From: Thermosulfurimonas marina
GTDB lineage: Bacteria; Desulfobacterota; Thermodesulfobacteria; Thermodesulfobacteriales; Thermodesulfobacteriaceae
Direction of reading: 5' to 3'
Assembly: GCF_012317585.1 (NCBI RefSeq)
Contig: NZ_CP042909.1
Location: 1,488,001-1,552,000, forward strand
Length of the DNA stretch: 64,000 bases
The position numbers and the translations under genes are program-made. Below, in pieces: positions 1 through 11,338 of this stretch. The notes beneath the pieces were generated by a model. That model was not told where the DNA came from. It saw only the letters and a program-made list of their open reading frames with translations, and made no database searches. How positions within the stretch are numbered: the first letter of the stretch is position 1; every line of letters starts with the position of its first letter.

Positions 1-1
1 T

Positions 2-640
2 CTGGCCCTGGATGGGGCCAAAAGACCTTGCCTGGTGCGCACCTCCAATCCCGGCCACCTCCTTTTCGGAGAGGCTCTTTCGGAAAGCGAGGCGGTGGCC
101 CTTTCCCGGGCCCTTTTTTCTCCGGATCTCTTTTCCGGCTGGGGTATTCGGACCCTGGGAAGAGGAGAAGTCCTTTATAACCCGGTCTCTTATCATAACG
201 GTTCCGTCTGGCCTCACGACAATGCCCTTATCGCCCAAGGGTTCGACCGATATGGGCTCAAGGAGGCCGTGGAGAGGGTCTTTCGGGGGCTCTTTGAGGC
301 CAGCCATTATTTTCCGAATCATCGGCTCCCGGAACTCTTTTGTGGCTTTTCTCGAAGGGCGGAGGAGGGGCCGGTCCAATATCCCGTGGCCTGTAGCCCC
401 CAGGCCTGGGCCGCCGGGGCGGTTTTCATGCTGGTGGCCGCGGCCCTGGGCTTGCGTTTTACTTCCCGGGGTCTAGCCTTCGTGAAGCCCCGTCTTCCGG
501 AATTTCTTTCCTGGTTGCGCTTTAAGGGTTTACGGGTAGGGGAGCACAGCGTGGACCTCGAGTTCCTGCGCTACGGACATGATGTGGTGGTCAATGTGTT
601 GCGGAAGCCGAAGGCGGTGGAGATTCTGGTGGTGAAGTAG
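2..640 (+). CDS. Amylo-alpha-1,6-glucosidase (glycogen debranching enzyme), C-terminal part
   Basis: The frame is open from the first bases of the window, so the gene is cut at its 5' end and only about 212 C-terminal residues are visible. They match the (alpha/alpha)6 toroid of the GDE_C family: an NPVSYHNGSVWPHDNAL block that contributes to the active site, then the LPELFCGF block and a QAWAAGAVF helix. The family hydrolyses alpha-1,6 branch points during glycogen or related glucan breakdown in the cytoplasm. The last 50 bases overlap the convergent lpxB gene. The family call is firm; the exact substrate cannot be judged from this fragment. Confidence 0.88.
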   Translation: MALDGAKRPCLVRTSNPGHLLFGEALSESEAVALSRALFSPDLFSGWGIRTLGRGEVLYNPVSYHNGSVWPHDNALIAQGFDRYGLKEAVERVFRGLFEASHYFPNHRLPELFCGFSRRAEEGPVQYPVACSPQAWAAGAVFMLVAAALGLRFTSRGLAFVKPRLPEFLSWLRFKGLRVGEHSVDLEFLRYGHDVVVNVLRKPKAVEILVVK

Positions 641-1754
641 CGCGCAGGAAATCCACCAGGAGTTCGGCTACCCGGCGTGTGGCTCCGGGGCCTCCCAGGA
701 GTTCACGCACCCGGCCCAGCTTGTGACGCACCTCCTCCCGGGCCCGAGTCTCAAAAAGAAAGGGCCGTATCTCTTCGGCCAGTCTTTCCGGGGTGACCTC
801 ATCTTGCAGGACTTCCGGGACCACCCTTTCTCCTAAAATGAGATTGGGCAGCGTGATATAGGGTACGCGCACCAGGAGCCGGGCCAGGAAAAAGGCCCAT
901 CCCGAAAGACGATAAGCGGCCACCATAGGAGTCCCCAGAAGGGCCCCCTCCAGAGTAATGGTCCCGGAGGCCATAAGCGCGGCCTCGGCGTGGCGCAGGA
1001 CCTCGTGCTGGTAGCCGGAAAGGACCCGGATCTCCTTTCGGGCCTCTTCCCAGAGGGAATCCTCGGGCAGGCCCCCGGCCTTGACCGCCACGGCCTGAAG
1101 ATGAGGATGATCCCGCCGCAGGAGGCGGTAAGTCTCAAGGAAGGTGGGAAGAAGCCTCTGGACCTCGCTCGGGCGACTGCCGGGGAAGATTCCCAGGAGA
1201 GGATGATGGGGCGAAAGGCCGACGATTTCGCAGAAGAGGCGTCGGGAGAGGGTAGGACGCAGGAGGTCCAGGAGGGGGTGCCCTACAAAGACCGTCCGAA
1301 CCCCCTCCTTTTCGAAAAACTCCTTTTCAAAGGGCAGGACCACCGCCAGGAGATCCACACACCGGCGTAGGGTCTTTATCCGGCGACGGTGCCAGGCCCA
1401 GACCTGGGGGGCAACATAGTAAAAGACCGGCACCCCCACCCTTCGGCACAGGCGGGCCAGGCGAAGGTTGAATCCCGGAAAATCGATAAGGACCGTGGCC
1501 CGGAGGGGTTGGTCCACCAGGAATTCCCGTATACTTTGCCAGGCTTCACGCAGAAGGCGGAGTTGAGAAAGGCTGGGAAGACCCACTACGGAAAGGGGTT
1601 CGGCCGGAAAGAGGCACTCCAGGCCGGCGGCCCGCATCCGGCGCCCACCTATGCCGTAAAAGATCACCCCCGGATAAATCTCCCGTACCCGGCGGATGAG
1701 CTCGGCCCCGTAAAGATCTCCGGACTCTTCTCCGGCCACGATGAGGACCTTCAC
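591..1754 (-). CDS. lpxB: Lipid-A-disaccharide synthase
   Basis: A 387-residue GT19-family glycosyltransferase that condenses UDP-2,3-diacylglucosamine with lipid X to give the lipid A disaccharide at the inner membrane. The N-terminus has the family signature GEESGDLYGAEL (about residues 8-19), followed by YYVAPQVWAW and GHPLLD blocks and the PGSRPSEVQR loop. Its ATG overlaps the stop of the upstream oxidoreductase gene by four bases, so translation is probably coupled. It is the last gene of the lipid A operon running down from lpxD. The Ser/Pro-rich tail beyond residue 370 is not a conserved part of the family. Length is normal. Confidence 0.96.
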   Translation of the reverse strand: MKVLIVAGEESGDLYGAELIRRVREIYPGVIFYGIGGRRMRAAGLECLFPAEPLSVVGLPSLSQLRLLREAWQSIREFLVDQPLRATVLIDFPGFNLRLARLCRRVGVPVFYYVAPQVWAWHRRRIKTLRRCVDLLAVVLPFEKEFFEKEGVRTVFVGHPLLDLLRPTLSRRLFCEIVGLSPHHPLLGIFPGSRPSEVQRLLPTFLETYRLLRRDHPHLQAVAVKAGGLPEDSLWEEARKEIRVLSGYQHEVLRHAEAALMASGTITLEGALLGTPMVAAYRLSGWAFFLARLLVRVPYITLPNLILGERVVPEVLQDEVTPERLAEEIRPFLFETRAREEVRHKLGRVRELLGGPGATRRVAELLVDFLRATSPPESPPPSASATH

Positions 1755-2716
1755 CTCACCGTTTCCCCGGCGGATTGAGCGAGATAGGTTTGAAGCTGGG
1801 TCTCAATTTCTTTCCGGATGCGGGACGCAAGTTCCAAAGAGACCAGGGCCTCCTCTCCGGGCACCGGGGGCCTTTTGCCGGAAAGGACCGCGGTCACGAA
1901 GCTGGCCAGTTCCTCGTAAAGGGGATCGGCCTCCGGGAATTCTTCCTCGTGAGTTCGGAGTTCTCCATGGGGAAGAAGCTGCACTTCAAAGAGCTTCCGG
2001 TGCAGGGTATCGGCGGAGAAATAGGCCCCGTGTTCGAAGACCCGGAAACGCCGTTGGGGGGTAAGGGAGATACGGCTGGCGGTGAGATTGGCCGAAAGGC
2101 CGTTTTCGAAAAGCAGGCGGACGCTGGCAATATCGATCTTGTCCGAAAGCACCGGAGCCCCGGCGGCCAGAAGTCCTTTAAGGCGGGCCCCCCGGGCCAG
2201 AAAGAGGACCAAATCCAAGTCGTGGATCATGAGATCCAGCACCACATCGATGTCTAAGGACCTTTCCGAGAAGATGGAAAGCCGATCGGCCTCGATAAAT
2301 AGAGGGCGTTTTACCCGAGAAAGGAGGTGCTTTATGGAGGGCTGGAAGCGTTCTATGTGTCCCACCTGGAGGAAAAGGCCCTGCCTCTGAGCCAGTTCTA
2401 CCAGTTCAGCTGCGGTCTCCGGACTTTCGGTAAGGGGTTTTTCCACAAAGAGGTGTTTTCCGGCCAAGAGGGCCTTGCGGGCAATCTCATAATGGGTGAC
2501 CGTGGGGGTTACGATGGAAAGGGCCTCCGCCCGGGAAAGAAGAGCCTGCCATTCCGTAAACCAGGGCACCCCGAGCCTCTGGCCTACCTCCCGGGCCCTT
2601 TCCTCCTCAATGTCCGCCACTCCTACCAGTTCGGCTTCCGGTATACGGGCAAATTTTTCCGCATGGAAGCGCCCGAGATGCCCTACACCTACTACACCTA
2701 CTTTGAGACGCTTCAT
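1751..2716 (-). CDS. Gfo/Idh/MocA-family NAD(P)-dependent oxidoreductase in the lipid A operon
   Basis: A 321-residue dehydrogenase with an N-terminal Rossmann fold (VGVVGVGHLGRFHA, about residues 6-19) and the family motif EKPLT at residues 92-96, whose lysine is catalytic. A C-terminal alpha/beta domain follows. It lies between lpxI and lpxB with four-base overlaps on both sides, so it is co-translated with lipid A synthesis. The best-known lipid-A-linked member of this family is GnnA, which oxidises C3 of UDP-GlcNAc so that GnnB can aminate it. No GnnB-like aminotransferase is visible here. Function is therefore unassigned; a sugar-nucleotide oxidation step is likely. Confidence 0.88.
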   Translation of the reverse strand: MKRLKVGVVGVGHLGRFHAEKFARIPEAELVGVADIEEERAREVGQRLGVPWFTEWQALLSRAEALSIVTPTVTHYEIARKALLAGKHLFVEKPLTESPETAAELVELAQRQGLFLQVGHIERFQPSIKHLLSRVKRPLFIEADRLSIFSERSLDIDVVLDLMIHDLDLVLFLARGARLKGLLAAGAPVLSDKIDIASVRLLFENGLSANLTASRISLTPQRRFRVFEHGAYFSADTLHRKLFEVQLLPHGELRTHEEEFPEADPLYEELASFVTAVLSGKRPPVPGEEALVSLELASRIRKEIETQLQTYLAQSAGETVR

Positions 2717-3516
2717 GATACTCCTACAATGCTGATTTTGGCCTCCTCGGCCAGCCTCAGGGCTTCTTCCCGTTCGAAAAGGAGGCTGCGCCCGGCCTCC
2801 AGGGCCAATACTCGGGCCCCAGCCTCCTGCATTACCCGCACCGTATCCGCCCCCGCGGCCGGAAGATCCAGCCGCGGATCCTGGTTAGGTTTCATGACTT
2901 TAACCACCACCGCCCCCTGGCGCAAACGGCCGGCCCTCCGGATGGTCTCATCGGTGCCCTCCATAGCCTCCACGGCCACCACCATCCGGTCCTTGACCAC
3001 TACGCACTGTCCGATATCCAGACGTCCAATCTCCCGGGCTAGAGAAAGCCCGAAGCGTATGTCTTCCCATTCCTCCTTGGAGGGGGCCTTTCGGGTGAGG
3101 ACCCCTTCCGGGGTCAGAAGTTCGGGAAGGAGGTCCGCCGGGGAGACCACCCGAAGCCCTTCTTTTTCGAACTCCCGACAGACCTCCCGCAGGAGGGCGT
3201 CGTCGTTGCGGCTGGCAAGCCTTTTCCACAAAAGGAGGGCCCGCAGGTCCGGCAGGGCCTCCCGTAGGGCCCGGGGCTTTTCCACTTTACCCAGAAGACA
3301 CACCTCCCGCACCCCGGCGCCCCGGAAGGTCTTAAGGAGTTTTCCGAACTGTCCCAGACGAAGACAGGCCACCCGGGCCCCGGCCTCCTCCAAACGCGCA
3401 GCCTGCTCGTCGGAAAAGGCCACCGCCACCACCTCGCGTCCCTTGGACTTAAGGGCCTTTACCAGGATAAGCGGTCCTTTGCCCTCGCCGGCTACTAGAC
3501 CTACCGGGGCCTCCAT
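2713..3516 (-). CDS. lpxI: UDP-2,3-diacylglucosamine pyrophosphatase, LpxI type
   Basis: A 267-residue protein of the LpxI (DUF1009) family, which hydrolyses UDP-2,3-diacylglucosamine to lipid X and UMP, replacing LpxH in many non-enteric bacteria. The N-terminus begins APVGLVAGEGKGPLIL. Further matches are the RNDDALLR segment and the C-terminal block GQCVVVKDRMVVAVEAMEGTDE, with the family's conserved EAMEGTD. A longer reading upstream from 3804 only reads through lpxA in another frame. The ATG at 3516 gives the expected family length and sits four bases after the lpxA stop. The position between lpxA and lpxB supports the role. Confidence 0.95.
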   Translation of the reverse strand: MEAPVGLVAGEGKGPLILVKALKSKGREVVAVAFSDEQAARLEEAGARVACLRLGQFGKLLKTFRGAGVREVCLLGKVEKPRALREALPDLRALLLWKRLASRNDDALLREVCREFEKEGLRVVSPADLLPELLTPEGVLTRKAPSKEEWEDIRFGLSLAREIGRLDIGQCVVVKDRMVVAVEAMEGTDETIRRAGRLRQGAVVVKVMKPNQDPRLDLPAAGADTVRVMQEAGARVLALEAGRSLLFEREEALRLAEEAKISIVGVS

Positions 3517-3520
3517 GGTC

Positions 3521-4330
3521 TCAGAAGGCCTCCTCTCCCTCAAAGGGTTTGCGCCGCATGATCCCCTGCCGGGAAGGATTCTCGAGAAACCGTACAAACT
3601 CTTCCACATGAGGATCCCCGGGGAAGGCATCCCGTAACTCTTCGATGACCTCGGAAATCCTTCCCGGACCATCGAGGAAGATCCCCAGGGCCTGGGAGAT
3701 GCGGCGGATGGCTTCCTTTTCAAAGCCTGCCCGACGCAGGCCCACCAGATTGACCCCCTGGATCTTGGCCGGAATGCCGAAGACCTTGACAAAGGGGGGC
3801 ACATCCTTGTCCACTCCGCTCATCCCGCTCACAAAGGCATAAGCCCCGATACGGCAGAACTGGTGCACGGCCGAAAGCCCTCCGAAGACCACCCGATCCC
3901 CCACCCGTACATGTCCTCCGAGGGTGGCCCCGTTGGCCATGATGATCTCGTTGCCAAGGAAACAGTCGTGGGCGATGTGGACGTAAGCCATGAGGAGACA
4001 GCGGTTTCCGATGCGGGTAAGCCCCTGGTCCAGGGCCGTCCCCCGGTGAATGGTCACGAACTCCCGGATCACATTTTCGTCCCCGATCTCCACCCAGGTT
4101 TTCTCCCCCTTGTAAGAGAGGTGCTGAGGATCAGCCCCGAGGATGGCGTGATGATTGACCAGGTTGTTCCGCCCGAGGCGCACGTTTTTTTCTATCACTA
4201 CATGAGCTCCGATGCGCGTTCCCCGGCCAATATAGACCTGAGGGCCAATTACGGCATAAGGCCCGATCTCCACTCCTTCTTCGATCTCCGCTGAGGGGTC
4301 CACGATGGCCGTGGGGTGGATCTTAGGCAT
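3521..4330 (-). CDS. lpxA: UDP-N-acetylglucosamine O-acyltransferase
   Basis: A 269-residue left-handed beta-helix acyltransferase, first enzyme of lipid A synthesis, which moves an acyl chain from acyl-ACP to the 3-OH of UDP-GlcNAc. Hexapeptide repeats fill the first two thirds (for example IEEGVEIGPYAVIG and IGRGTRIGAHVVI). The catalytic histidine is in VHIAHDCFLGN. A helical C-terminal domain follows. The ATG at 4330 ([12 protein letters not shown]) is the family start and overlaps the end of fabZ by eight bases. An upstream extension in the same frame has no family similarity. Acyl-chain preference cannot be read reliably from the sequence. Confidence 0.97.
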   Translation of the reverse strand: MPKIHPTAIVDPSAEIEEGVEIGPYAVIGPQVYIGRGTRIGAHVVIEKNVRLGRNNLVNHHAILGADPQHLSYKGEKTWVEIGDENVIREFVTIHRGTALDQGLTRIGNRCLLMAYVHIAHDCFLGNEIIMANGATLGGHVRVGDRVVFGGLSAVHQFCRIGAYAFVSGMSGVDKDVPPFVKVFGIPAKIQGVNLVGLRRAGFEKEAIRRISQALGIFLDGPGRISEVIEELRDAFPGDPHVEEFVRFLENPSRQGIMRRKPFEGEEAF

Positions 4331-4781
4331 GGGTTTCCTCCTCCCGGAGGATGGCCGCGGTGATTTCGGCCTCGGCCACCAGTTTCCCCTCCACACTGGC
4401 CCGAGCAGTGCTCTTGATGATGTGCCCTTTACGCCGGAATCCCTGAGCCTCAATTACTACCCGGTCCCCCGGACGTACCGGATGCCGGAAGCGGGCCTTG
4501 TCAATGGCCGCAAAGACAAAAAGGCTCTCCCGGCAGTCCTCCATGACCACCTTGATATAAAGGCCTCCGGTCTGGGCCATGGCCTCGATGAGAAGAACCC
4601 CGGGCATGAGGGGATTTCCTGGGAAATGGCCCTGGAAAAAGGGCTCATTGTGGGAGACATTCTTGATGGCCCGGATGTAGGCCCGTTCCGGATCGATCTC
4701 CTCCACCACATCCACCAGGAGAAAAGGATAGCGGTGGGGGAGGAGGGCCAAGATTTCCTGGGGTCCGAGGCTCCGTTTCAC
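4323..4781 (-). CDS. fabZ: 3-hydroxyacyl-ACP dehydratase FabZ
   Basis: A 152-residue single hot-dog-fold dehydratase of type II fatty acid synthesis, converting (3R)-hydroxyacyl-ACP to trans-2-enoyl-ACP in the cytoplasm. The diagnostic stretch is HRYPFLLVD near the N-terminus, then [23 protein letters not shown], which carries the catalytic histidine (GHFPG) and glutamate (EAMAQ). It lies in the classical lpxD-fabZ-lpxA order. FabZ and LpxA compete for the same hydroxyacyl-ACP, so the linkage balances phospholipid and lipid A synthesis. It starts at ATG 4781 and overlaps lpxA by eight bases. Confidence 0.97.
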   Translation of the reverse strand: MKRSLGPQEILALLPHRYPFLLVDVVEEIDPERAYIRAIKNVSHNEPFFQGHFPGNPLMPGVLLIEAMAQTGGLYIKVVMEDCRESLFVFAAIDKARFRHPVRPGDRVVIEAQGFRRKGHIIKSTARASVEGKLVAEAEITAAILREEETHA

Positions 4782-4831
4782 CGTGGTCCTCCTTTCTCAA
4801 TATTTTGGGAAATTTCGGCCTTCGAGAGATC

Positions 4832-5878
4832 TTACTCGCGCTTTTGGTTTTCGGAAAGGAGCTTTTTGAGCCTTTGCCAATCTCTAAGCATCTCCGGAAG
4901 GCGGGCAAAGGCCACGGCGGCCTTGCGCCAGAGGCGGGCCGGAATGGCCGGAATACCGGCCACTTCTTCTCCCGGAGCTATGCGCCCGGAGATCCCGCTT
5001 TTGGCCGCAATACGGGCCCCGTCGCCTACTTCAGCCCCGGGGGCCACCCCCACCTGTCCTCCCATCATTACGAAACGCCCCAGCCGGGCATGCCCCCCTA
5101 GGCCGCACTGTGCCACAATAATGGAGCCTTCGCCGATCTCCACGTTGTGCCCGATCTGGACCAGGTTGTCGATCTTGGTCCCGGCCCCGATGCGGGTGGC
5201 CCCGAAGGTCCCCCGGTCCACACAGGTTGCGGCCCCGATCTCCACCTCTTCCCCGATCTCTACCGTACCGAAATGGGGGATCTTGAGGTGTCGTAGCCCT
5301 GCGGGGCCCATCTCCTGGGCATAGCCGAAGCCATCGGCCCCGATTACCGCCCCGGCGTGCACGAGGACCCGGTCGGCCAGTTTTACCCCGGGGTAAAGCA
5401 CTACATAGGGATAGAGTACACACTCCCGGCCTACTTGAGCTCCGGGCCCCACGAAGACCCCGGGGTAGAGGATGCTTCCGGCCCCGATCCGGGCCTTTCG
5501 GCCTACATAGACCCAGGGGCCTATAGAGACGTCCTTTTCGATCTCGGCCCCTTCCTCCACTACTGCCAAGGGACTTATCCCCGGGGCGGGGTGGGGGGGC
5601 CTCCAGAAGAGTTGGGCCACTTTGGCCAGGGCCGCCCGGGGATTTTCCGCAAGAAGGAGGCTTTTTTCTTTGGGGAGTTCCGGGGCCAGGGCCGGAGGAG
5701 CAAGGAGTGCTTTCGCCCGGGTTCGGCGGGCGGCCTCCAGATAAGCCCGGGACTCCACAAAGGAGAGCTCTTCTTCTCCGGCAAGCTCCAGGGAGGAGAC
5801 CCCGCGAATCTCTCGATCCTCTCCCCGAAATTCGGCTCCAATCCTCCGGGCAATCTCCGAAAGGAAATACTCAGGCAT
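4832..5878 (-). CDS. lpxD: UDP-3-O-acylglucosamine N-acyltransferase
   Basis: A 348-residue beta-helix acyltransferase that adds the N-linked acyl chain in the third step of lipid A synthesis. It has the N-terminal uridine-binding domain (residues 1-100), hexapeptide repeats (about 105-300) and a C-terminal helix. The catalytic histidine is in NLVQIGHNVEIGEG, and the ADGFGYAQ motif is conserved in LpxD. It is the first visible gene of the lipid A operon. Only the spacer 5879-6174, with two copies of a palindrome, separates it from divergent alaS, so its promoter should lie there. A 50-base gap separates it from fabZ. Confidence 0.97.
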   Translation of the reverse strand: MPEYFLSEIARRIGAEFRGEDREIRGVSSLELAGEEELSFVESRAYLEAARRTRAKALLAPPALAPELPKEKSLLLAENPRAALAKVAQLFWRPPHPAPGISPLAVVEEGAEIEKDVSIGPWVYVGRKARIGAGSILYPGVFVGPGAQVGRECVLYPYVVLYPGVKLADRVLVHAGAVIGADGFGYAQEMGPAGLRHLKIPHFGTVEIGEEVEIGAATCVDRGTFGATRIGAGTKIDNLVQIGHNVEIGEGSIIVAQCGLGGHARLGRFVMMGGQVGVAPGAEVGDGARIAAKSGISGRIAPGEEVAGIPAIPARLWRKAAVAFARLPEMLRDWQRLKKLLSENQKRE

Positions 5879-5926
5879 AGACCTATCTTAAAAACCCTCT
5901 CCCCAAAAGAAAACCCCCTTAAAAAT

Positions 5927-5941
5927 TAGGATCCGATCCTA
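5927..5941. promoter_or_regulatory. Perfect palindrome TAGGATCCGATCCTA, copy 1 (candidate operator)
   Basis: Seven-base arms TAGGATC/GATCCTA surround a central C, flanked by A and T runs. The centre lies about 56 bases upstream of the lpxD start codon. The surrounding spacer (5879-6174) is far richer in A+T than its neighbours. It also contains an AAAGTT...AACTTT inverted repeat at 5961-5985. Because both flanking genes read away from the spacer, this is better read as a protein-binding site than a terminator. The binding protein is unknown to me. Confidence 0.5.
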
Positions 5942-6051
5942 TTTTATCCCTCTATCCACAAAAGTTATAAAGGATCTAAAACTTTATCCACTCTTCATTT
6001 TGGAAAAGCCTTTTAAAATAACTTCCGATATTAATGTTAAAATTTGAAATA

Positions 6052-6076
6052 AAAAATAGGATCCGATCCTATTTTT
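6052..6076. promoter_or_regulatory. Perfect 25-base palindrome, copy 2 of the same element
   Basis: The core is identical to copy 1 (TAGGATCCGATCCTA), here extended to 12-base arms, AAAAATAGGATC and its complement, around a central C. Its centre is about 110 bases upstream of alaS and 130 bases from copy 1. Directly after it, TCCTATTTTTCAAG occurs twice in tandem (6067-6080 and 6082-6095) with a 15-base period, the first copy sharing the palindrome's right arm. The repeated perfect core in one spacer argues for a dimeric regulator of lpxD, alaS or both. Confidence 0.5.
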
Positions 6077-6174
6077 CAAGGTCCTATTTTTCAAGAAGGT
6101 AAATTGACCGGGGGGAGAGGGCGTTTTAAGTTGGGGAGGTTGATAGAGCGATGAAGTTGAGAACGGAGGAGAAG

Positions 6175-8799
6175 ATGAAGGGCAAGGAGATTCGAAAGGC
6201 CTTTCTGGACTATTTCGCGGAGAAGGGGCACGAGATCGTGCCCTCAAGTTCTCTGGTTCCGGCAGACGATCCCACCCTTCTTTTTACCAACGCCGGGATG
6301 GTGCAGTTCAAGAGGGTCTTTTTAGGGGAGGAGGAGCGTCCCTACAAACGGGCCGCCTCCTGTCAGAAGTGCATGCGGGCCGGGGGCAAGCACAATGATC
6401 TAGAAAATGTGGGTTATACCGCCCGGCATCATACCTTTTTTGAAATGCTGGGCAATTTCTCCTTCGGAGACTATTTCAAGGCCGAAGCCATCGAGTACGC
6501 CTGGGAATTTCTTACTCAACGCTTAGGGCTTCCCAAGGAGAGGCTCTACGTCACTGTCTTCCGCGAAGACGACGAGGCGGCCACGCTCTGGCAAAAGATC
6601 GCCGGAATGCCGGCAGAGCGCATCGTGCGTCTGGGAGAAAAAGATAACTTTTGGGCTATGGGAGATACCGGCCCCTGCGGACCCTGTTCGGAAATCATCT
6701 ACGATCAGGGGCCGGAGGTGGGCTGCGGCCGCCCGGATTGTGGCCCCGGGTGCGACTGTGATCGCTTTCTCGAGGTCTGGAACCTGGTCTTTATGCAATA
6801 TGAGCGGGATGAGACCGGGGCCTTAAGGCCCCTTCCCCGTCCCTCCATCGATACCGGTATGGGCCTGGAACGGATTACCGCGGTGATCCAGGGGGTCTCC
6901 TCCAACTATGACACCGATCTCTTTTCCGGCATTATGGCCGGGATTGCCGAACTCTCCGGCCGCACTTACCAGGAAGGGGGAGAAATTACCACCGCCTTTC
7001 GGGTGATTGCCGACCATCTGCGGGCCTCGATCTTTCTCATCGCCGACGGAGTGGTCCCTTCAAACGAGGGCCGGGGCTATGTATTGCGGCGAATCATTCG
7101 GCGAGCCCAGCGGTTTGGCCGGCTCCTGGGCCTTACGGACCCTTTTCTCTTTCGTCTGGTTCCTCGGGTGGTGGAGGAATATGGAGACTTCTATCCCGAG
7201 CTCCAGCGGGCGGAACGGGCTGCAGAAAAGATTCTGGAGATTGAAGAGAGCCGTTTCTTGGAGACCCTTTCCCGGGGGCTGGAAATCCTGGAAGAGGAGC
7301 TTCGCAAGCTTTCGGAGAAGGGGGAGCGCCGTGTGCCCGGGGAGGTCATCTTTCGGCTCTACGACACTTACGGTTTCCCCCAGGATATTGTGCGGGATGT
7401 GGCCCTTTCCCGGGGCTTTGAGCTGGACCTTGAAGGCTTTGAGCGTCTCATGGCCGAGGCCCGGGCCCGCAGCCGGGAGTCCTGGAAAGGAACCCTTTCC
7501 CGGGCCCCGGAGATCCTGAAGCGCCTCTCGGAAAGCCTCGCCGAAACCCCCTTTGTAGGTTACGAGACCCTTTCCACGGAGGCCGAAATCCTGGCCCTGG
7601 TGGTCGAAGAAAAGGAAGTTTCGGAGATCTCTCAAGGGGAAGAGGCCCTGGTCATCTTTTCCCAGACTCCCTTTTATCCCGAGGGCGGAGGCCAGGTGGC
7701 GGACCAGGGCCTGGTACTTTCCCGCGGGGCCAAGGCCGAGGTGCTGGAGGTACGCCGTTTCGGGAATCTGATCCTCCATCGGCTGCGAGTGCTCGAGGGC
7801 CGGTTTTGTAAGGGGCAGCGGGTCAAGCTGGAGGTCCTTGCCGACCGCAGGCTTTCTACCGCTCGGCACCATACGGCCACGCACCTTCTGCACGCAGCCC
7901 TTAGGCGGGTCCTGGGAGAGCATGTGCGTCAGGCGGGCTCCCTGGTGAGCCCGGATCGGCTGCGCTTCGATTTTACCCATTTTGAGGCCTTGAGCCCGGA
8001 AGAAATACGTTCCGTAGAGGAGTTGGTGAACGCCCGCATCCGGGAGGACCTTCCGGTAGAGGTAAGGGTGGTTTCCTTTCGGGAGGCCCAGGCCATGGGG
8101 GCTCTGGCCCTTTTTGGGGAGAAGTACGGAGAGAGGGTAAGGGTGGTGCGCATCGGAGACTTTTCTCTGGAGCTCTGTGGAGGGACCCACGTGCGGCATA
8201 CCGGAGAACTGGGCCTTTTTAAAATTGTTTCGGAAAGCAGTGTAGCCGCCGGGGTGCGCCGGGTAGAGGCCCTGGCCGGGGAGCCGGCCCTGCGGTGGGT
8301 CTTTGCCCTTGAGGACGAAAGGCGTCACCTGGGGGCGCTCCTTAGTTGTTCTCCGGTGGAAATCGCAAAGCAAGTGGAGCGGCTTTTGGAGAGGGTCCAG
8401 GAACTGGAGGCCGAGGTGCGACGGCTCAAGAGCGGGCAATTGCGCCGCATCCTGGAGGAAAAGCTTTCCGAGGCGCAGGAGATCTCCGGGCTGAAGGTCC
8501 TGTGTACCGAGGTCCCGGCCCGGGATCCGGCAGAGCTGCGGGAGTTGGGTGACTTTTTCCGGGACAAACTGGGCTCCGGGGTGGTCTTTCTTTACGCGGT
8601 AAATGGAAAGAAGGTCCAACTTCTGGCTATGGTGACCAAGGATCTGGCTCAAAAGATTCCGGCCGGAAAGCTCCTTCAGGCCGTAGCCCCGGTGGTGGGA
8701 GGCCGGGGAGGGGGACGGCCGGAGATGGCCCAGGGAGGGGGAAACCGGCCAGAGGCGGTCTCCCAGCTTAAGGAAGCCGTGCTTTCCGAGATCCGGCGT

Positions 8800-8814
<15 letters not shown>
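6175..8814 (+). CDS. alaS: Alanine--tRNA ligase
   Basis: Class II alanyl-tRNA synthetase of normal length (879 residues from this start). The aminoacylation domain begins KGKEIRKAFLDYFAEKGH and includes the motif 2 region. The editing domain has HxxxH at about residues 566-570 and CGGTH at about 668-672, which bind zinc and clear mischarged Ser/Gly. The C-terminal C-Ala domain ends in the glycine-rich GGRGGGRPEMAQGGG. I chose ATG 6175 because GGAGGAG lies just upstream; an in-frame ATG at 6151 would add eight residues. The 3' end overlaps the convergent HU-like gene by 15 bases. Confidence 0.97.
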
Positions 8815-11337
<2,523 letters not shown>

Positions 11338-11338
11338 T

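Noticed and set aside
2327-3637. Open frame of about 436 codons on the plus strand across the oxidoreductase, lpxI and lpxA
   Set aside because: It crosses three co-translated genes in antisense and shows only low-complexity Arg/Ser-rich sequence.
5927-6076. The twin palindromes as transcription terminators
   Set aside because: Both flanking genes are transcribed away from the spacer, so no message needs to end there.
7060-8652. Open frame of about 530 codons on the minus strand opposite alaS
   Set aside because: It covers the well-supported alaS coding sequence in antisense, has no family similarity, and is explained by G+C-rich codon bias that removes stop codons from antisense frames.
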